From Alphaproteobacteria bacterium (GTDB lineage: Bacteria; Pseudomonadota; Alphaproteobacteria; Sphingomonadales; Sphingomonadaceae), in assembly GCA_019239415.1 (NCBI GenBank), contig JAFAZW010000053.1, forward strand, positions 1-64,000: a stretch of DNA of 64,000 nucleotides, read 5' to 3'. Positions within the stretch are counted from its first letter, which is position 1, and every line of letters starts with the position of its first letter. Made by a program: the position numbers and the translations under genes. Below the pieces are notes generated by a model. That model made no database searches. It was not told the DNA's origin and saw nothing but the letters and a program-made list of their open reading frames with translations. Shown here one piece after another: positions 28,361-37,159 of this stretch.

Positions 28361-29437
28361 TCAGCGCGTCATCTCCCTCTCGAGGAATGCCTCGACTTCG
28401 CCAAGCTCCACGCCCTTGTCGACGAACGCCTCGCCGATGCCGCGGGCGAGGATGAAGGCGACCCGGCCGCCGCTCGCCTTCTTGTCGGCGGCCATGTGCG
28501 CGACGAGGCTCCGCGGCGTCCCGACCCGTACCCGCGTGGGCAGACCGACGCCGGCGAGATGATTCTCGATCCGCTCCGCGTCCGCCGCCGGACACAGGCC
28601 CCGCGCCGCCGAGAAGCGGTAAGCCAGGACCATGCCGATCGCCACCGCCTCGCCGTGGAGGATTTGAAAGCCGCTTTCCGCCTCGACGGCGTGGCCGAAC
28701 GTGTGGCCGAGGTTGAGGAGGGCGCGGCGGCCTTTCGTCTCGCGCTCGTCCTCGCCGACGATGCGGGCCTTGGCGCGCACGCAATGCTCGATCGCCTCGA
28801 GCCGCGCACCGCCGTCGCCGGCGAGCAGTGCAGCGCCGTTCGCCTCGCACCAGGCGAAGAAGGGCGCATCGTCGATGAGGCCGTACTTGACGATCTCGGC
28901 ATAGCCGGCGGCGAGCTCGCGGGCGGGGAGGGAGGCCAGGGTGTCGGGGTCGATCAGCACATAGGCCGGCTGGTGGAAGGCGCCGACCATGTTCTTGCCG
29001 CCGGCCGCGTTGATCGCCGTCTTGCCGCCGACCGACGAATCGACCTGGGCGAGGAGGCTGGTCGGGATCTGCACGTAGCGGCAGCCGCGCTTGAGGATGG
29101 AGGCCGCAAAGCCGGCAAGGTCGCCGACCATGCCCCCGCCGAAGGCGACGATCGCCTCGCCTCGCTCGACGTTCAGCGCGAGCAACCGCTCGACCAGCGC
29201 CTCCAGTTGCGCCCAGCTCTTCGACGCCTCGCCGGGCGGCACCACGATCGGTTCGATCGTCAGGCCGGGCGCGCGCAGCTTCTTCCCTTGCGCCGCCCAG
29301 ACGTTGGCGTCGGTGACGACAACCAGCCGACCGCGGCGCGCGTAGGGCGCGAGCCGCTCGCCGGCGCCGGCGAGCAGCCCGGGGGCGATGTCGATCCGGT
29401 AGGAGCGCCCGCCGAGCGGGACCTCAACCTGCCGCAT
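28361..29437 (-). CDS. aroB: 3-dehydroquinate synthase
   Basis: This 358-residue NAD- and zinc-dependent enzyme converts DAHP to 3-dehydroquinate in the shikimate pathway. Motifs: GGGMVGDLAGFAASILKRG, the GKTAINAAGGKNMVGAFHQP segment, YAEIVKYGL, and NLGHTFGHA with metal-ligand histidines. Length is standard. It overlaps aroK by 14 bases (ATG 29437 lies inside the aroK 3' end), the usual aroKB coupling. Essential for aromatic amino acids and folate. Confidence 0.98.
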   Translation of the reverse strand: MRQVEVPLGGRSYRIDIAPGLLAGAGERLAPYARRGRLVVVTDANVWAAQGKKLRAPGLTIEPIVVPPGEASKSWAQLEALVERLLALNVERGEAIVAFGGGMVGDLAGFAASILKRGCRYVQIPTSLLAQVDSSVGGKTAINAAGGKNMVGAFHQPAYVLIDPDTLASLPARELAAGYAEIVKYGLIDDAPFFAWCEANGAALLAGDGGARLEAIEHCVRAKARIVGEDERETKGRRALLNLGHTFGHAVEAESGFQILHGEAVAIGMVLAYRFSAARGLCPAADAERIENHLAGVGLPTRVRVGTPRSLVAHMAADKKASGGRVAFILARGIGEAFVDKGVELGEVEAFLEREMTR

Positions 29438-29987
29438 CCTCGCCTTCCTCGAGGCCGAGCGCGGCGACGATCGCGTCCACCGCCTGCTCGTGGTCGCCGC
29501 CGTCGCTCCTGACGTGGAGCGGCGCCTGGGCGTAGACGGGGTCGCGGGCCGCCGCCAGCGCGCGGAGCACCTCGGTCGGCTCCCGGCCGCGCAGCAGCGG
29601 CCGCTGCCCCCGCCGCACCGCGCGCTCCGCGAGCGTCTCCACCTCCGCCCGCAGCCAGATCGCGACCGCCTCGTCGAGGATCAGCGCCCGCGTCTCCGGG
29701 TCCATGAAGGCGCCGCCGCCGGTGGCGATCACCTTGACCGGGGCGCCGATGAGGCGGCGCAGCACCCGCCGCTCGCCGTCGCGGAAGCTCGCCTCGCCGA
29801 AGCGGTCGAAGATCTCGGCGATCGAGTGGTCGGCGGCGCGCTCGATCTCTTCGTCGCTGTCGAGGAAGGGGAGGCCGAGCCGCTTGGCGAGCCGCCGCCC
29901 CACCGTCGTCTTGCCCGCGCCCATCAGGCCGACGAGGACGATGCAGCGGTCGGGCGCCCGGACGGGCTGGGGATGCGGCGCGGCCAT
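29424..29987 (-). CDS. aroK: Shikimate kinase
   Basis: This 187-residue kinase phosphorylates shikimate with ATP. Walker A GLMGAGKTTV is at 20-29, DSDEEIE (43-49) holds the shikimate/metal-binding aspartates, FRDGERRVL binds shikimate through arginine, and VIATGGGAFMD is the glycine-rich stretch. ATG 29987 gives a normal N-terminus; the longer frame to 30185 runs antisense over a membrane-protein gene and is rejected. It is the first gene of the aroKB operon and diverges from the gene at 30037 across about 50 bases. Confidence 0.97.
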   Translation of the reverse strand: MAAPHPQPVRAPDRCIVLVGLMGAGKTTVGRRLAKRLGLPFLDSDEEIERAADHSIAEIFDRFGEASFRDGERRVLRRLIGAPVKVIATGGGAFMDPETRALILDEAVAIWLRAEVETLAERAVRRGQRPLLRGREPTEVLRALAAARDPVYAQAPLHVRSDGGDHEQAVDAIVAALGLEEGEDAAG

Positions 29988-30036
29988 GGCGGCGGGGGCT
30001 ATACACAGGGGGCGCGGGTGGGGCAAAAGGCGCGCC

Positions 30037-30204
30037 ATGCGTATCTCCCCGCCCCCCCGCCGGCGCCGTTCGCCGGTTTCGACGATCCTCATCATTCTGC
30101 TCGTGCTGGTGATCGCCTTCCTCGTCTGGCTCAGCACCCGGACGCGCGAAGTACCGACCCAGCATATCGAGCAGGACGTGACCAATGCGGCGCTGGCCCA
30201 CTAG
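30037..30204 (+). CDS. Small single-pass membrane protein, unknown
   Basis: This 55-residue protein has a basic N-terminus (MRISPPPRRRRSP), one strong transmembrane helix (about residues 14-35, STILIILLVLVIAFLVWLS) and a short polar tail ending QDVTNAALAH. It overlaps the start of the 603-residue exported protein gene by 20 bases, in a different frame. The coding assignment rests on the well-formed topology and the tight overlap at the head of the xerD operon; no family is recognised. Confidence 0.6.
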   Translation: MRISPPPRRRRSPVSTILIILLVLVIAFLVWLSTRTREVPTQHIEQDVTNAALAH

Positions 30205-31996
30205 AGCCGGCCTGATCCTCGCCGGCGCGGCGGCGCTCGCCTTCGCCGGTCCTTCGGTCGGGCAGCAGGGCAAGAGCGCGCCGCCGCCGGACCTGCCGCC
30301 GGGCTTCGGCGACCAGGGCAATACGCCCCCTCCCAAGGCGACGACGCCGGCCCCCGAGGCGGCGCCGGCGGCACCGGCCGCTGCGCCCTCGGGCGGCGAC
30401 ACGGCCGCCGCGGCCGCCGCCGGCGTCGCTCCGGGCGCGGCCGGCGAGGAGACGGTGGTCCCCGACGAAGCCGAGCAGCAGGCCCAGCCGGTCCCGCAGA
30501 TCGAAATCCCCGAGGCTTCGCGGCGCCCGACCGACGTCGTCGGCGTGCTCGGGCCGGACAATTGGGGCCTCGGCCGCGGCGAATTCGGCGGCGCCAACGG
30601 CGTCTTCCTGGCGTCGCTGATGCGCCGGCTCGACGCGCCGCTGCCGAGCCGCTGGACGTCGATCCTGCTCCGCCGGGCCTTGCTCTCCGAGATCCCGGCG
30701 CCGCAGGGCGTGAACGAGGTCGACTGGATCGCCGAGCGCGCCTGGCTGCTGCTGCGGATGGGCGAGGCCGACGCGGCGCGGATGCTGGTCCAGGCGGTCG
30801 ACGTCGATCGCTTCACGCCGCGCATGTTCACCGTCGCGGTGCAGACGTCGCTGGCCAATGCCGACCCGGCCGGCCTCTGCCCGCTGGTCGCGCCGGGCCG
30901 CGCCGTCTCGGACGAACCGGTGTGGGCCCTCTCGGATGCCATGTGCGCGGCGCTCCAGGGCGACAGCGGCCGTGCCAGCCAGTTGATCGACCAGGCGCGG
31001 CAGGGCAACGGCTCCGGCGGCATCGACTACCTCCTCGCCCAAAAGGTGATCGGGGCCGGGGTGAACACCCGCCGCGCCGTCTCCATCCAGTGGGAGGGGG
31101 TGGACAGCCTCAACAGCTGGCGCTTCGGCCTCGCCGCCGCGACCGGCCTCGCCATCCCGCGCAACCTGATGGACGGCGCCGGGCCGCAGGTCTGGGCGTG
31201 GGAGGCGCGGGCGCCGATGATTCCGCTCGATCAACGCGTCGACGCCGCCCAGACGGCGGCCGCGCTCGGCGTTTTCTCGCACGCCAACCTCGTCGACCTG
31301 ATGAGCCTCCTCGCCGATCAGACCGATCCGTCCGACCTCGCCGACACGCTCGCCGGCCGCTTCCGCAAGGCCTATGCCGGCGGCGCCGACGACCGGATCG
31401 ACGCGATGCGCGCGCTGTGGGACGACAAGAACCCGCCGGGCGGCCGTTATGCCCGCCTCATCCTTACCGCCACCGCCGCGGCCGGCATCGCCCCGTCCGG
31501 CAATTACGCGAAGCGTGCCGACGACCTCGTCGCCTCGATGCTGACCGCCGGGCTGGACCAGCCGGCGGCGCGGTGGAGCGGAGTCGTCGCCAATGCCGGG
31601 AGCGACGCCGACCGTGCCTGGTCGATCCTCGCCGTCGCCGCGGAACGGCCGCAGGTCGATCTCGGCGTCGATCGGGTCAAGGCGTTCGCCGGGCGCGCCG
31701 AAGGGACGCGCGGGCGGGTGCTGGTCGCGGCCCTGGCCGGCCTCGGGCGGCTGAAGGATCCGGCGGCGCTCGGCGTCGACCCGAACCCGCGCACGCGCTG
31801 GGCGCACTTCATCGACTCGGCCGGCCGCTCCGGCCAGCCAGGCACCGTCGCGCTGCTCGCCGCCATCGGCATGCAGACGAGCGACTGGCGCGGCGTGCCG
31901 CCCGAGCATGTCTATCATATCGTCGCCGCGTTGCGCCGCGTCGGCCTCGAATATGAAGCGCGGATGATCGCCGCCGAGGCGATGACGCGGCTGTGA
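30185..31996 (+). CDS. Exported protein of unknown function upstream of xerD
   Basis: This 603-residue protein begins with a signal peptide (MRRWPTRAGLILAGAAALAF, cleavage near AGPSVGQ). A Pro/Ala-rich disordered linker follows (about residues 30-110), then a long helical region of repeated AWLLLRMGEADAARMLVQ-like segments that could form alpha-solenoid (TPR-like) hairpins. Probably periplasmic, possibly a scaffold. I do not recognise the family. The stop overlaps the xerD start (GTGA), so the unit small membrane protein, exported protein, xerD is translationally coupled. Confidence 0.75.
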   Translation: MRRWPTRAGLILAGAAALAFAGPSVGQQGKSAPPPDLPPGFGDQGNTPPPKATTPAPEAAPAAPAAAPSGGDTAAAAAAGVAPGAAGEETVVPDEAEQQAQPVPQIEIPEASRRPTDVVGVLGPDNWGLGRGEFGGANGVFLASLMRRLDAPLPSRWTSILLRRALLSEIPAPQGVNEVDWIAERAWLLLRMGEADAARMLVQAVDVDRFTPRMFTVAVQTSLANADPAGLCPLVAPGRAVSDEPVWALSDAMCAALQGDSGRASQLIDQARQGNGSGGIDYLLAQKVIGAGVNTRRAVSIQWEGVDSLNSWRFGLAAATGLAIPRNLMDGAGPQVWAWEARAPMIPLDQRVDAAQTAAALGVFSHANLVDLMSLLADQTDPSDLADTLAGRFRKAYAGGADDRIDAMRALWDDKNPPGGRYARLILTATAAAGIAPSGNYAKRADDLVASMLTAGLDQPAARWSGVVANAGSDADRAWSILAVAAERPQVDLGVDRVKAFAGRAEGTRGRVLVAALAGLGRLKDPAALGVDPNPRTRWAHFIDSAGRSGQPGTVALLAAIGMQTSDWRGVPPEHVYHIVAALRRVGLEYEARMIAAEAMTRL

Positions 31997-32919
31997 GCGA
32001 GGACCGGCAGCTGATTGCTGCCTTCCTCGAGATGATGGCGGCCGAAGCCGGCGCGGCACGTAATACGATCCTGGCCTACGAACGCGACCTGCGCGGCGCC
32101 TCCGAGCTGCTCGACGGCGCTCTCTCGCGCGCCGACAAGGCCCGATTGAAAAGCCTCGCCGCGGCGTGGATGCCGCTGAAGCGCGCCACCGTCGCGCGCA
32201 AGGCGGCGGCGCTCAGGCGGTTCTTCGCCTTCCTCCAGGACGAGGGTTTCCGCGCCGACGACCCCTCGGACGCGCTGCCGCGCCCCGCCGGCGGGCGGCC
32301 CCTTCCGAAGGTGCTGGACCACGCTGCCGTCGACGCCCTCTTCGCCGAGCTGGACCGTCGCCGAACCGCCGAGCCCGGGCCCGCCGCGCTGCGCCTCGCC
32401 GCCCTCATTGAATTGCTCTACGGCTCTGGCCTCCGGGCCACCGAGCTGGTCTCGCTCCCCCGCCACGCGCTCCAACCGGACCGCCCGTTCCTGATCCTCA
32501 GGGGCAAAGGCGGCAAGGAGCGGCTCGTCCCCTTGTCGGATCGCGCGCGCGCCGCCGTGGCGGACCATGCCCAGCTCGTGCCGCGCGACCAGCCGTGGCT
32601 GTTCCCGTCGGGCAAGAAGCACCTCTCGCGCGTCCGCCTCTACCAGTTGGTCCGCGAGCTTGCCGCGGCCGCCGGGATCCCGCCGGAGCGGATCAGCCCG
32701 CACGTCCTGCGCCACGCCTTCGCCACCCACCTGCTCGAGGGCGGCGCGGACCTCAGGGCGCTGCAGCTCCTCCTCGGCCATGCCGACATCGCGACGACGC
32801 AGATCTACACCCATGTCGACAGCCGCCGGCTCGTCGAGCTGGTCAACAGCCGCCACCCGCTGGCCGACGACCCGGCCCCGAAACGGCCGCGCGTTGACGC
32901 GGCTTCGAAGCCCGCCTAA
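31993..32919 (+). CDS. xerD: Tyrosine recombinase XerD-type
   Basis: This 308-residue recombinase has an N-terminal SAM-like DNA-binding domain (about 1-100) and a catalytic domain with the full active site: R148 in GLRATEL, K172 region in GKGGKER, H237-x-x-R240 in HVLRHAF, H263 in LGHADI and nucleophile Y272 in TQIYTHV. XerC/XerD resolve chromosome dimers at dif. The chromosomal setting, not a mobile element, favours XerD/XerC over an integrase. The start is GTG 31993, coupled to the upstream exported protein. No dif-like site was recognised in the window. accA follows 12 bases later. Confidence 0.93.
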   Translation: MSEDRQLIAAFLEMMAAEAGAARNTILAYERDLRGASELLDGALSRADKARLKSLAAAWMPLKRATVARKAAALRRFFAFLQDEGFRADDPSDALPRPAGGRPLPKVLDHAAVDALFAELDRRRTAEPGPAALRLAALIELLYGSGLRATELVSLPRHALQPDRPFLILRGKGGKERLVPLSDRARAAVADHAQLVPRDQPWLFPSGKKHLSRVRLYQLVRELAAAAGIPPERISPHVLRHAFATHLLEGGADLRALQLLLGHADIATTQIYTHVDSRRLVELVNSRHPLADDPAPKRPRVDAASKPA

Positions 32920-32931
32920 CCCCCGCCGCCG

Positions 32932-33873
32932 ATGGCCAGCTACCTCGATTTCGAAAAGCCGCTCGCCGAGCTCGACAGCCGCATCGAGGAGCTGCGCGAG
33001 ACGGCGGAGGATTCGAGCCTCAACATCGATGCCGAGATCGACCGGCTCCAGGCCAAGTCGGAGCGGATGCTGCGCGACACCTATGCGAAGCTGACGCCGT
33101 GGCAGAAGACGTTGGTCGCCCGCCACCCCGATCGGCCGCATCTCAAGGATTATGTGGCCGCGCTGATCGAGGACTTCATGCCGCTCGCGGGCGACCGCAA
33201 TTTCGGCGAGGACCAGGCGATCGTCGGCGGCCTCGGCCGGCTGGGCGGGCGTCGGGTGATGGTGATCGGCCACGAGAAAGGCGACGACACGGCGAGCCGC
33301 CTCAAGCACAATTTCGGCATGGCCAAGCCCGAAGGATATCGCAAGGCGGTGCGGCTGATGCAGCTCGCCGACCGCTTCAGCCTTCCCGTTCTCACCCTCG
33401 TCGATACCGCCGGCGCGTTTCCGGGCGTGCAGGCCGAGGAACGGGGCCAGGCGGAAGCGATCGCCCGCTCGACCGAGGAATGCCTGGCGCTCGGCGTGCC
33501 GATGGTCGCCGCGATCGTCGGCGAGGGCGGCTCCGGCGGCGCCATCGCCATTGCCGCCGCCAACCGCGTGCTGATGCTCGAGCACAGCGTCTATGCGGTC
33601 ATCTCGCCCGAAGGCTGTGCGTCGATCCTGTGGCGCACCGGCGACAAGGCCGCCGACGCCGCCGAGGCGATGCGGGTCACGGCGCAGGACCTCAAGCAAT
33701 TGGGCGTCATCGACCGCATCGTCGACGAACCGGTCGGCGGCGCCCACCGCGAGCCCGCCGAGGCGATCGCCGCCCTCGGCCGCGCGATCGGGGAGGAACT
33801 GGACGCGCTCGCCAGCGAAAGCCGGGACGCGCTCAGGGCTCAGCGACGGGCAAAGTATCTGTCGATCGGATGA
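32932..33873 (+). CDS. accA: Acetyl-CoA carboxylase carboxyltransferase subunit alpha
   Basis: This 313-residue subunit works with AccD to transfer carboxyl from biotin to acetyl-CoA for fatty-acid synthesis. Family marks: [20 protein letters not shown] start, [33 protein letters not shown], and [12 protein letters not shown] forming the oxyanion region. Full length and conserved. It shares a strand with xerD, 12 bases apart. Its last 41 bases overlap antisense with the convergent membrane-protein gene. Confidence 0.97.
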   Translation: MASYLDFEKPLAELDSRIEELRETAEDSSLNIDAEIDRLQAKSERMLRDTYAKLTPWQKTLVARHPDRPHLKDYVAALIEDFMPLAGDRNFGEDQAIVGGLGRLGGRRVMVIGHEKGDDTASRLKHNFGMAKPEGYRKAVRLMQLADRFSLPVLTLVDTAGAFPGVQAEERGQAEAIARSTEECLALGVPMVAAIVGEGGSGGAIAIAAANRVLMLEHSVYAVISPEGCASILWRTGDKAADAAEAMRVTAQDLKQLGVIDRIVDEPVGGAHREPAEAIAALGRAIGEELDALASESRDALRAQRRAKYLSIG

Positions 33874-35401
33874 CCGGCTGCGTCCGGTCGACGATCCGGA
33901 AGAGCACCGAGCGGCCGTTGGTCCAGACCGGCACCATGCCGGCGGTGAGGCTCCGGTCCCAGGCCGGCGGGTTGATCAGCCAGAGATAATCGAACGCGGC
34001 GCGCGGGAAGTGCCTGAGGCTCGCGTCGAGCGTCGGCCAGCGGTTCACCGGGCAATCGTGGAGGCGCACGATCTGCGACGGGTCGCGGCGGAAGGCGCCG
34101 GCCGCGTAATATTCGGAGCGGTCGAGCTGCGCGCCCGCCACCGACCATTGGTCGTTCGAATAGGCCTCGCGCCGCACCACTGCCATGCCGGACAGGTGGT
34201 CGAAGCGCGCCATCGTCCATTCCCCGCGGCACGGCGTGCCGATCAGCGAGAGGAGCCTCGCGCCCCGCGGCACGTGGTCCAGCGCCGCCAGCTCGCGGTC
34301 GAAGGCGGCGCCGTAGAGGGCGAAGCTCGCCGTCTCGGAGGCCATGCGCAGGGCGAAGAAGGCGAGGCCGGCCAGCGCCAGCCCCCGCGGCGTCGCGTGC
34401 GGCCGGATCGCCAGCACGCCGATCGCCACCGTGTACGGGAGCAGCCGCATGTCGGCATAGGAGGAGCCGAAAATCTTCTGCGGCAGTGCGAGGTAGATCG
34501 CGAGGAGGAACAGGGCGGAGGCGGCGAGGTGGCGCGAGAAGCCGAAGCGGCGGCTCCGGATCGCCCAGCCGATCAGCGCCAGCACGAGCAGCACCGACGG
34601 CACGTCGACCCACTTCCAACGGTCGCGCAGCGCGTAGAGCAGGTAATTCACCTTCGGCACGACGGCGAGCCAGTGCTCGGTCTTTCCCGCGACGTCGCCC
34701 GACCGCCAGATCAGCATCATGAGGAGCGGCAGGACGAGCGGCAGGCATTGCAGCGCGCCGCGAAACGCCGCCTCCGGCAGGCGCCGGCCGCGATCGTCCT
34801 CCCGCACCGTCTCCGCGGCGAAGGCGAGGATGCCGAGCACGCCCCAGCCGAACGTGTGGGCGAGCCAGACGACGATCGCCAGCGGCAGGAAGGCCAGCGC
34901 GCGCAGGCCCGTCCTTCCCAGCCGCCCGAGCCGCAGCCAAAGCGCGAAGGCGAGGAAGCACAAGGCCATCGACAGCACGAAGTTCGCGAAGCCGAAGGTG
35001 AATGGGTAGGCGTAGGTGAAGGGGAGGCCGAAGAGCGCGCTCGCCGGCACCTTTCCGTGCACCTCGCGCGCCGTCCACAGGAAGCCGGCGGCGGTGAGCG
35101 GCGGCACGCACAGCATCACCAGCTTCACCGCCAGTTCGAGACCGAAGAGCTTCGCGAGCGGGACGACGAGCAGGTTGAGCCCGAGATTGCCGATCAGCGC
35201 CCAGTGAAGCGAATAGTAACGCTGCAGGTCGGGCGAATGGGCAAGGTCGAGCTCGACCTTGTAGGCGGCCATGTGGCCGGGCAGGTCGACCAGCGGCGGG
35301 ACGGACGGCCAGACCAACGGCACCGCCGCGACCAGGGCGAGGAGCGCGACGCCCCACCAGGTCTGCCACCAGTGAAGGGCCCCCGCCCCGGACTCTTCCA
35401 T
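33833..35401 (-). CDS. Polytopic membrane protein, possible GT-C-like glycosyltransferase
   Basis: This 522-residue protein has about 10-12 transmembrane helices (residues 10-385) and a C-terminal soluble domain of about 130 residues. The first periplasmic loop contains [15 protein letters not shown], which places an Asp early in the chain as in GT-C glycosyltransferases. That similarity is weak and the function is unknown. The soluble tail ([10 protein letters not shown] to end) would be periplasmic. It overlaps accA by 41 bases at the 3' end. ATG 35401 is the first in-frame start of the hydrophobic region. Confidence 0.7.
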   Translation of the reverse strand: MEESGAGALHWWQTWWGVALLALVAAVPLVWPSVPPLVDLPGHMAAYKVELDLAHSPDLQRYYSLHWALIGNLGLNLLVVPLAKLFGLELAVKLVMLCVPPLTAAGFLWTAREVHGKVPASALFGLPFTYAYPFTFGFANFVLSMALCFLAFALWLRLGRLGRTGLRALAFLPLAIVVWLAHTFGWGVLGILAFAAETVREDDRGRRLPEAAFRGALQCLPLVLPLLMMLIWRSGDVAGKTEHWLAVVPKVNYLLYALRDRWKWVDVPSVLLVLALIGWAIRSRRFGFSRHLAASALFLLAIYLALPQKIFGSSYADMRLLPYTVAIGVLAIRPHATPRGLALAGLAFFALRMASETASFALYGAAFDRELAALDHVPRGARLLSLIGTPCRGEWTMARFDHLSGMAVVRREAYSNDQWSVAGAQLDRSEYYAAGAFRRDPSQIVRLHDCPVNRWPTLDASLRHFPRAAFDYLWLINPPAWDRSLTAGMVPVWTNGRSVLFRIVDRTQPVIRSTDTLPVAEP

Positions 35402-35691
35402 GACCGGCTCCTAGAGGCTGGGCCGTGGGAGGGGAAGCCGGGGCGATGTGGCGACCGGCTGCGTCCGGGATCCTCCGGCGGTTCTCAGGACTCGGGCCCA
35501 GCGCCGCCTGGGCGCCAAGCGGCAAGAGGGCAAGCGCTCTCGTCGGGTGGTCCGCTTCGCCGGTCGGCATGGCCGTAACGCGCAGCTCAGGGCCTGCCTT
35601 TCGACCAGTCTGTCATCAGGCGCATGATCTCCGGCTCGTGGACCGATGCCCCGCGGTTGTCCCGATGAGCGCGGCCAGCTATGTCGGCGGT

Positions 35692-35991
35692 ATGGCGACG
35701 AACCACCCGAAAGCGGCCGGCGAGAAGCGCAACCGGACGAAGCGCGGCCATTATCGATCGGCGGCGACGGGTCGATACATCTCCGCGGCCCTCGCCGAAG
35801 AGATGAGCCGGTCTGGGAAGGTCGGCGCCGTGGCCTTGGCCACCGCGAAGCGCCGGGCCCTCGGTCACGCGGCTGCCGACGAACAAGCGTTGGTGAGGCT
35901 CGCTCGGAGCGCCGAGGCGGCCCGAAGCAATCCAGGCGAGAATTTGAGCGGGCTCTCCGATGAGGAGTTCCTGAAACGCCTTCTCGGCTGA
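35692..35991 (+). CDS. Small basic protein, first gene of an unknown three-gene operon
   Basis: This 99-residue protein has a basic N-terminus (KAAGEKRNRTKRGHYRSAA), a predicted helical middle (YISAALAEEMSRSGKVGAVALA) and an acidic C-terminal helix (SGLSDEEFLKRLLG). No family is recognised. The layout, basic front and acidic helix, four bases before a larger gene, resembles a DNA-binding antitoxin, but no ribbon-helix-helix or HTH signature is certain. ATG 35692 is preferred; ATG 35665 is in frame nine codons upstream. The frame stays open from 35425 but that stretch lacks coding character. The 290 bases from 35402 to 35691 contain nothing else I can support. Confidence 0.5.
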   Translation: MATNHPKAAGEKRNRTKRGHYRSAATGRYISAALAEEMSRSGKVGAVALATAKRRALGHAAADEQALVRLARSAEAARSNPGENLSGLSDEEFLKRLLG

Positions 35992-35995
35992 CGTC

Positions 35996-36526
35996 GTGAG
36001 CGATTCTCCGCCGACGGTGCCGCCGGTTCCCGTGCCCCTCACCAACGATCATTTCGAGATGAAGCGCAAGGAGGTTTACAAGGCGCCGACGTTTGTCGAT
36101 CGTACCGGCCGCGCGGGCTCCGATCCCTATGCGAAAAACTTGCTCGAATTTCGGAGCCGCATCGAACAGGGCCTTGAGCTCCCGCCCAAATTCTATCGGA
36201 ACGGCATCGGCACGACGACCGACGACCTGCTCCAGCACACCGGGGTCAAGCACGTTCATCTCGGCGCCACCAAGAGCGATGTCCTGCTCTTCGTCGAGGA
36301 GTTCGACGATTTCGTGGTCCTCCTGGAGATTGCGGGCCACGACCAGAATTTCTGGGAGGTGCCGGTAGGTGCGACGCTGAAGAAGCACCATCTCGACTCC
36401 CTGGAGGTGCACCTTCCTGGCTTCGCCGCGACGGCGAGCGCCGCCCGCGAGAAGGCCAAGAAAAGGCAACGTATCGCCGCAGCGGGAGCCAAGGCAGCGA
36501 AACCTTCCGGGCGGAGGCAACCATGA
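35996..36526 (+). CDS. Unknown protein, possible YafO/RelE-like toxin fold
   Basis: This 176-residue protein has a central compact domain (about residues 45-125). It is built from a helix (KNLLEFRSRIEQGLELPPKF), then TGVKHVHLG, DVLLFVEEFDDFVVLLEI and AGHDQNFW. The HVHL strand and two following hydrophobic strands recall YafO/RelE-type mRNA interferases. The C-terminal 45 residues are a basic, lysine-rich tail. The start is GTG 35996, four bases after the upstream stop, and the end overlaps the next gene by ATGA. Toxin assignment is a structural guess; a simple uncharacterised protein is equally possible. Confidence 0.5.
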   Translation: MSDSPPTVPPVPVPLTNDHFEMKRKEVYKAPTFVDRTGRAGSDPYAKNLLEFRSRIEQGLELPPKFYRNGIGTTTDDLLQHTGVKHVHLGATKSDVLLFVEEFDDFVVLLEIAGHDQNFWEVPVGATLKKHHLDSLEVHLPGFAATASAAREKAKKRQRIAAAGAKAAKPSGRRQP

Positions 36527-36981
36527 CTGCACGCGCAATCTCCATCCTGCTCGCCGCCGTGGCCGTCGCGGCGCCGTCCGCGTCCCCGGAATGGGCACCC
36601 GTCGCGATCACCGACAATGACGGGACGGTGGTCTACTTCGTCGATCGGGCCAGCATCCAAGCCGACGCGAACGGCACCAGCGCCTGGATCTACGCGGTCT
36701 CGCCTGCCGTCGCGTTCAAGATGCATGTCGATTATGACTGCGCCGGCGTCCGTTACCGGACCCTCGAGGTCAGCCTCGGCCCCGGCGCGATGGCCAAAGG
36801 CAGGTCCGGCCCGGCCACGCCCTGGAGCCCCGTGAAGGCCGAAACGCCGTTGGCCAGCGCGATGAAATACGCCTGCTCCGGCGGCAAGGTCGACTTCGGC
36901 TTCGGCGACCTCGTCGTGAAATCGCCGTCGCCGGAGGCCTTCGCCCGCGCCTTCATTGCCCGCCGCGCGGCCAGGAAATAG
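36523..36981 (+). CDS. Secreted protein, surface-adhesin-E-like
   Basis: This 152-residue protein starts with a signal peptide (TARAISILLAAVAVAAPSAS). The mature part has VYFVDRASIQAD, SAWIYAV and MHVDYDCAGVRYRTLEVS, a pattern seen in small beta-rich 'surface-adhesin protein E-like' periplasmic domains. Two cysteines (in DYDCAG and KYACSGG) could form a disulfide. It is coupled to the upstream gene by ATGA, an odd partner for a toxin-like protein. Confidence 0.6.
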   Translation: MTARAISILLAAVAVAAPSASPEWAPVAITDNDGTVVYFVDRASIQADANGTSAWIYAVSPAVAFKMHVDYDCAGVRYRTLEVSLGPGAMAKGRSGPATPWSPVKAETPLASAMKYACSGGKVDFGFGDLVVKSPSPEAFARAFIARRAARK

Positions 36982-37035
36982 CTCACCCGCGCCGACGTGC
37001 AAAACATTACTTCGCAAAGGCACGGTGACCGGAAA

Positions 37036-37079
37036 GGACAATCTGTCCGTTCTTCGGCAAGATTGTCCGTATTGCGCAA
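37036..37079. promoter_or_regulatory. Candidate operator: clustered short palindromes upstream of the GST gene
   Basis: GGACAATCTGTCC (37036-37048) is a perfect 5-bp inverted repeat with a 3-base centre. ATTGTCC (37062-37068) repeats one arm inverted relative to GGACAAT, and TTGCGCAA (37072-37079) is an 8-bp palindrome. They lie in the 178-base gap between the secreted-protein stop (36981) and the GST start (37160), which is AT-richer than its surroundings. A regulator-binding site is inferred only from the symmetry. Confidence 0.35.
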
Positions 37080-37159
37080 AACAGTTCCGCCAACGTCCGG
37101 CTTCCCGGCGTACGAAAGCTTCCGCTAACGGCCCCCCTCGTTTTGGGAGGGTGTTCGCA

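Noticed and set aside
35425-35691. Longer N-terminus for the first gene of the unknown operon
   Set aside because: The region is antisense to nothing useful and its translation lacks coding character. The recognisable part begins near 35692.
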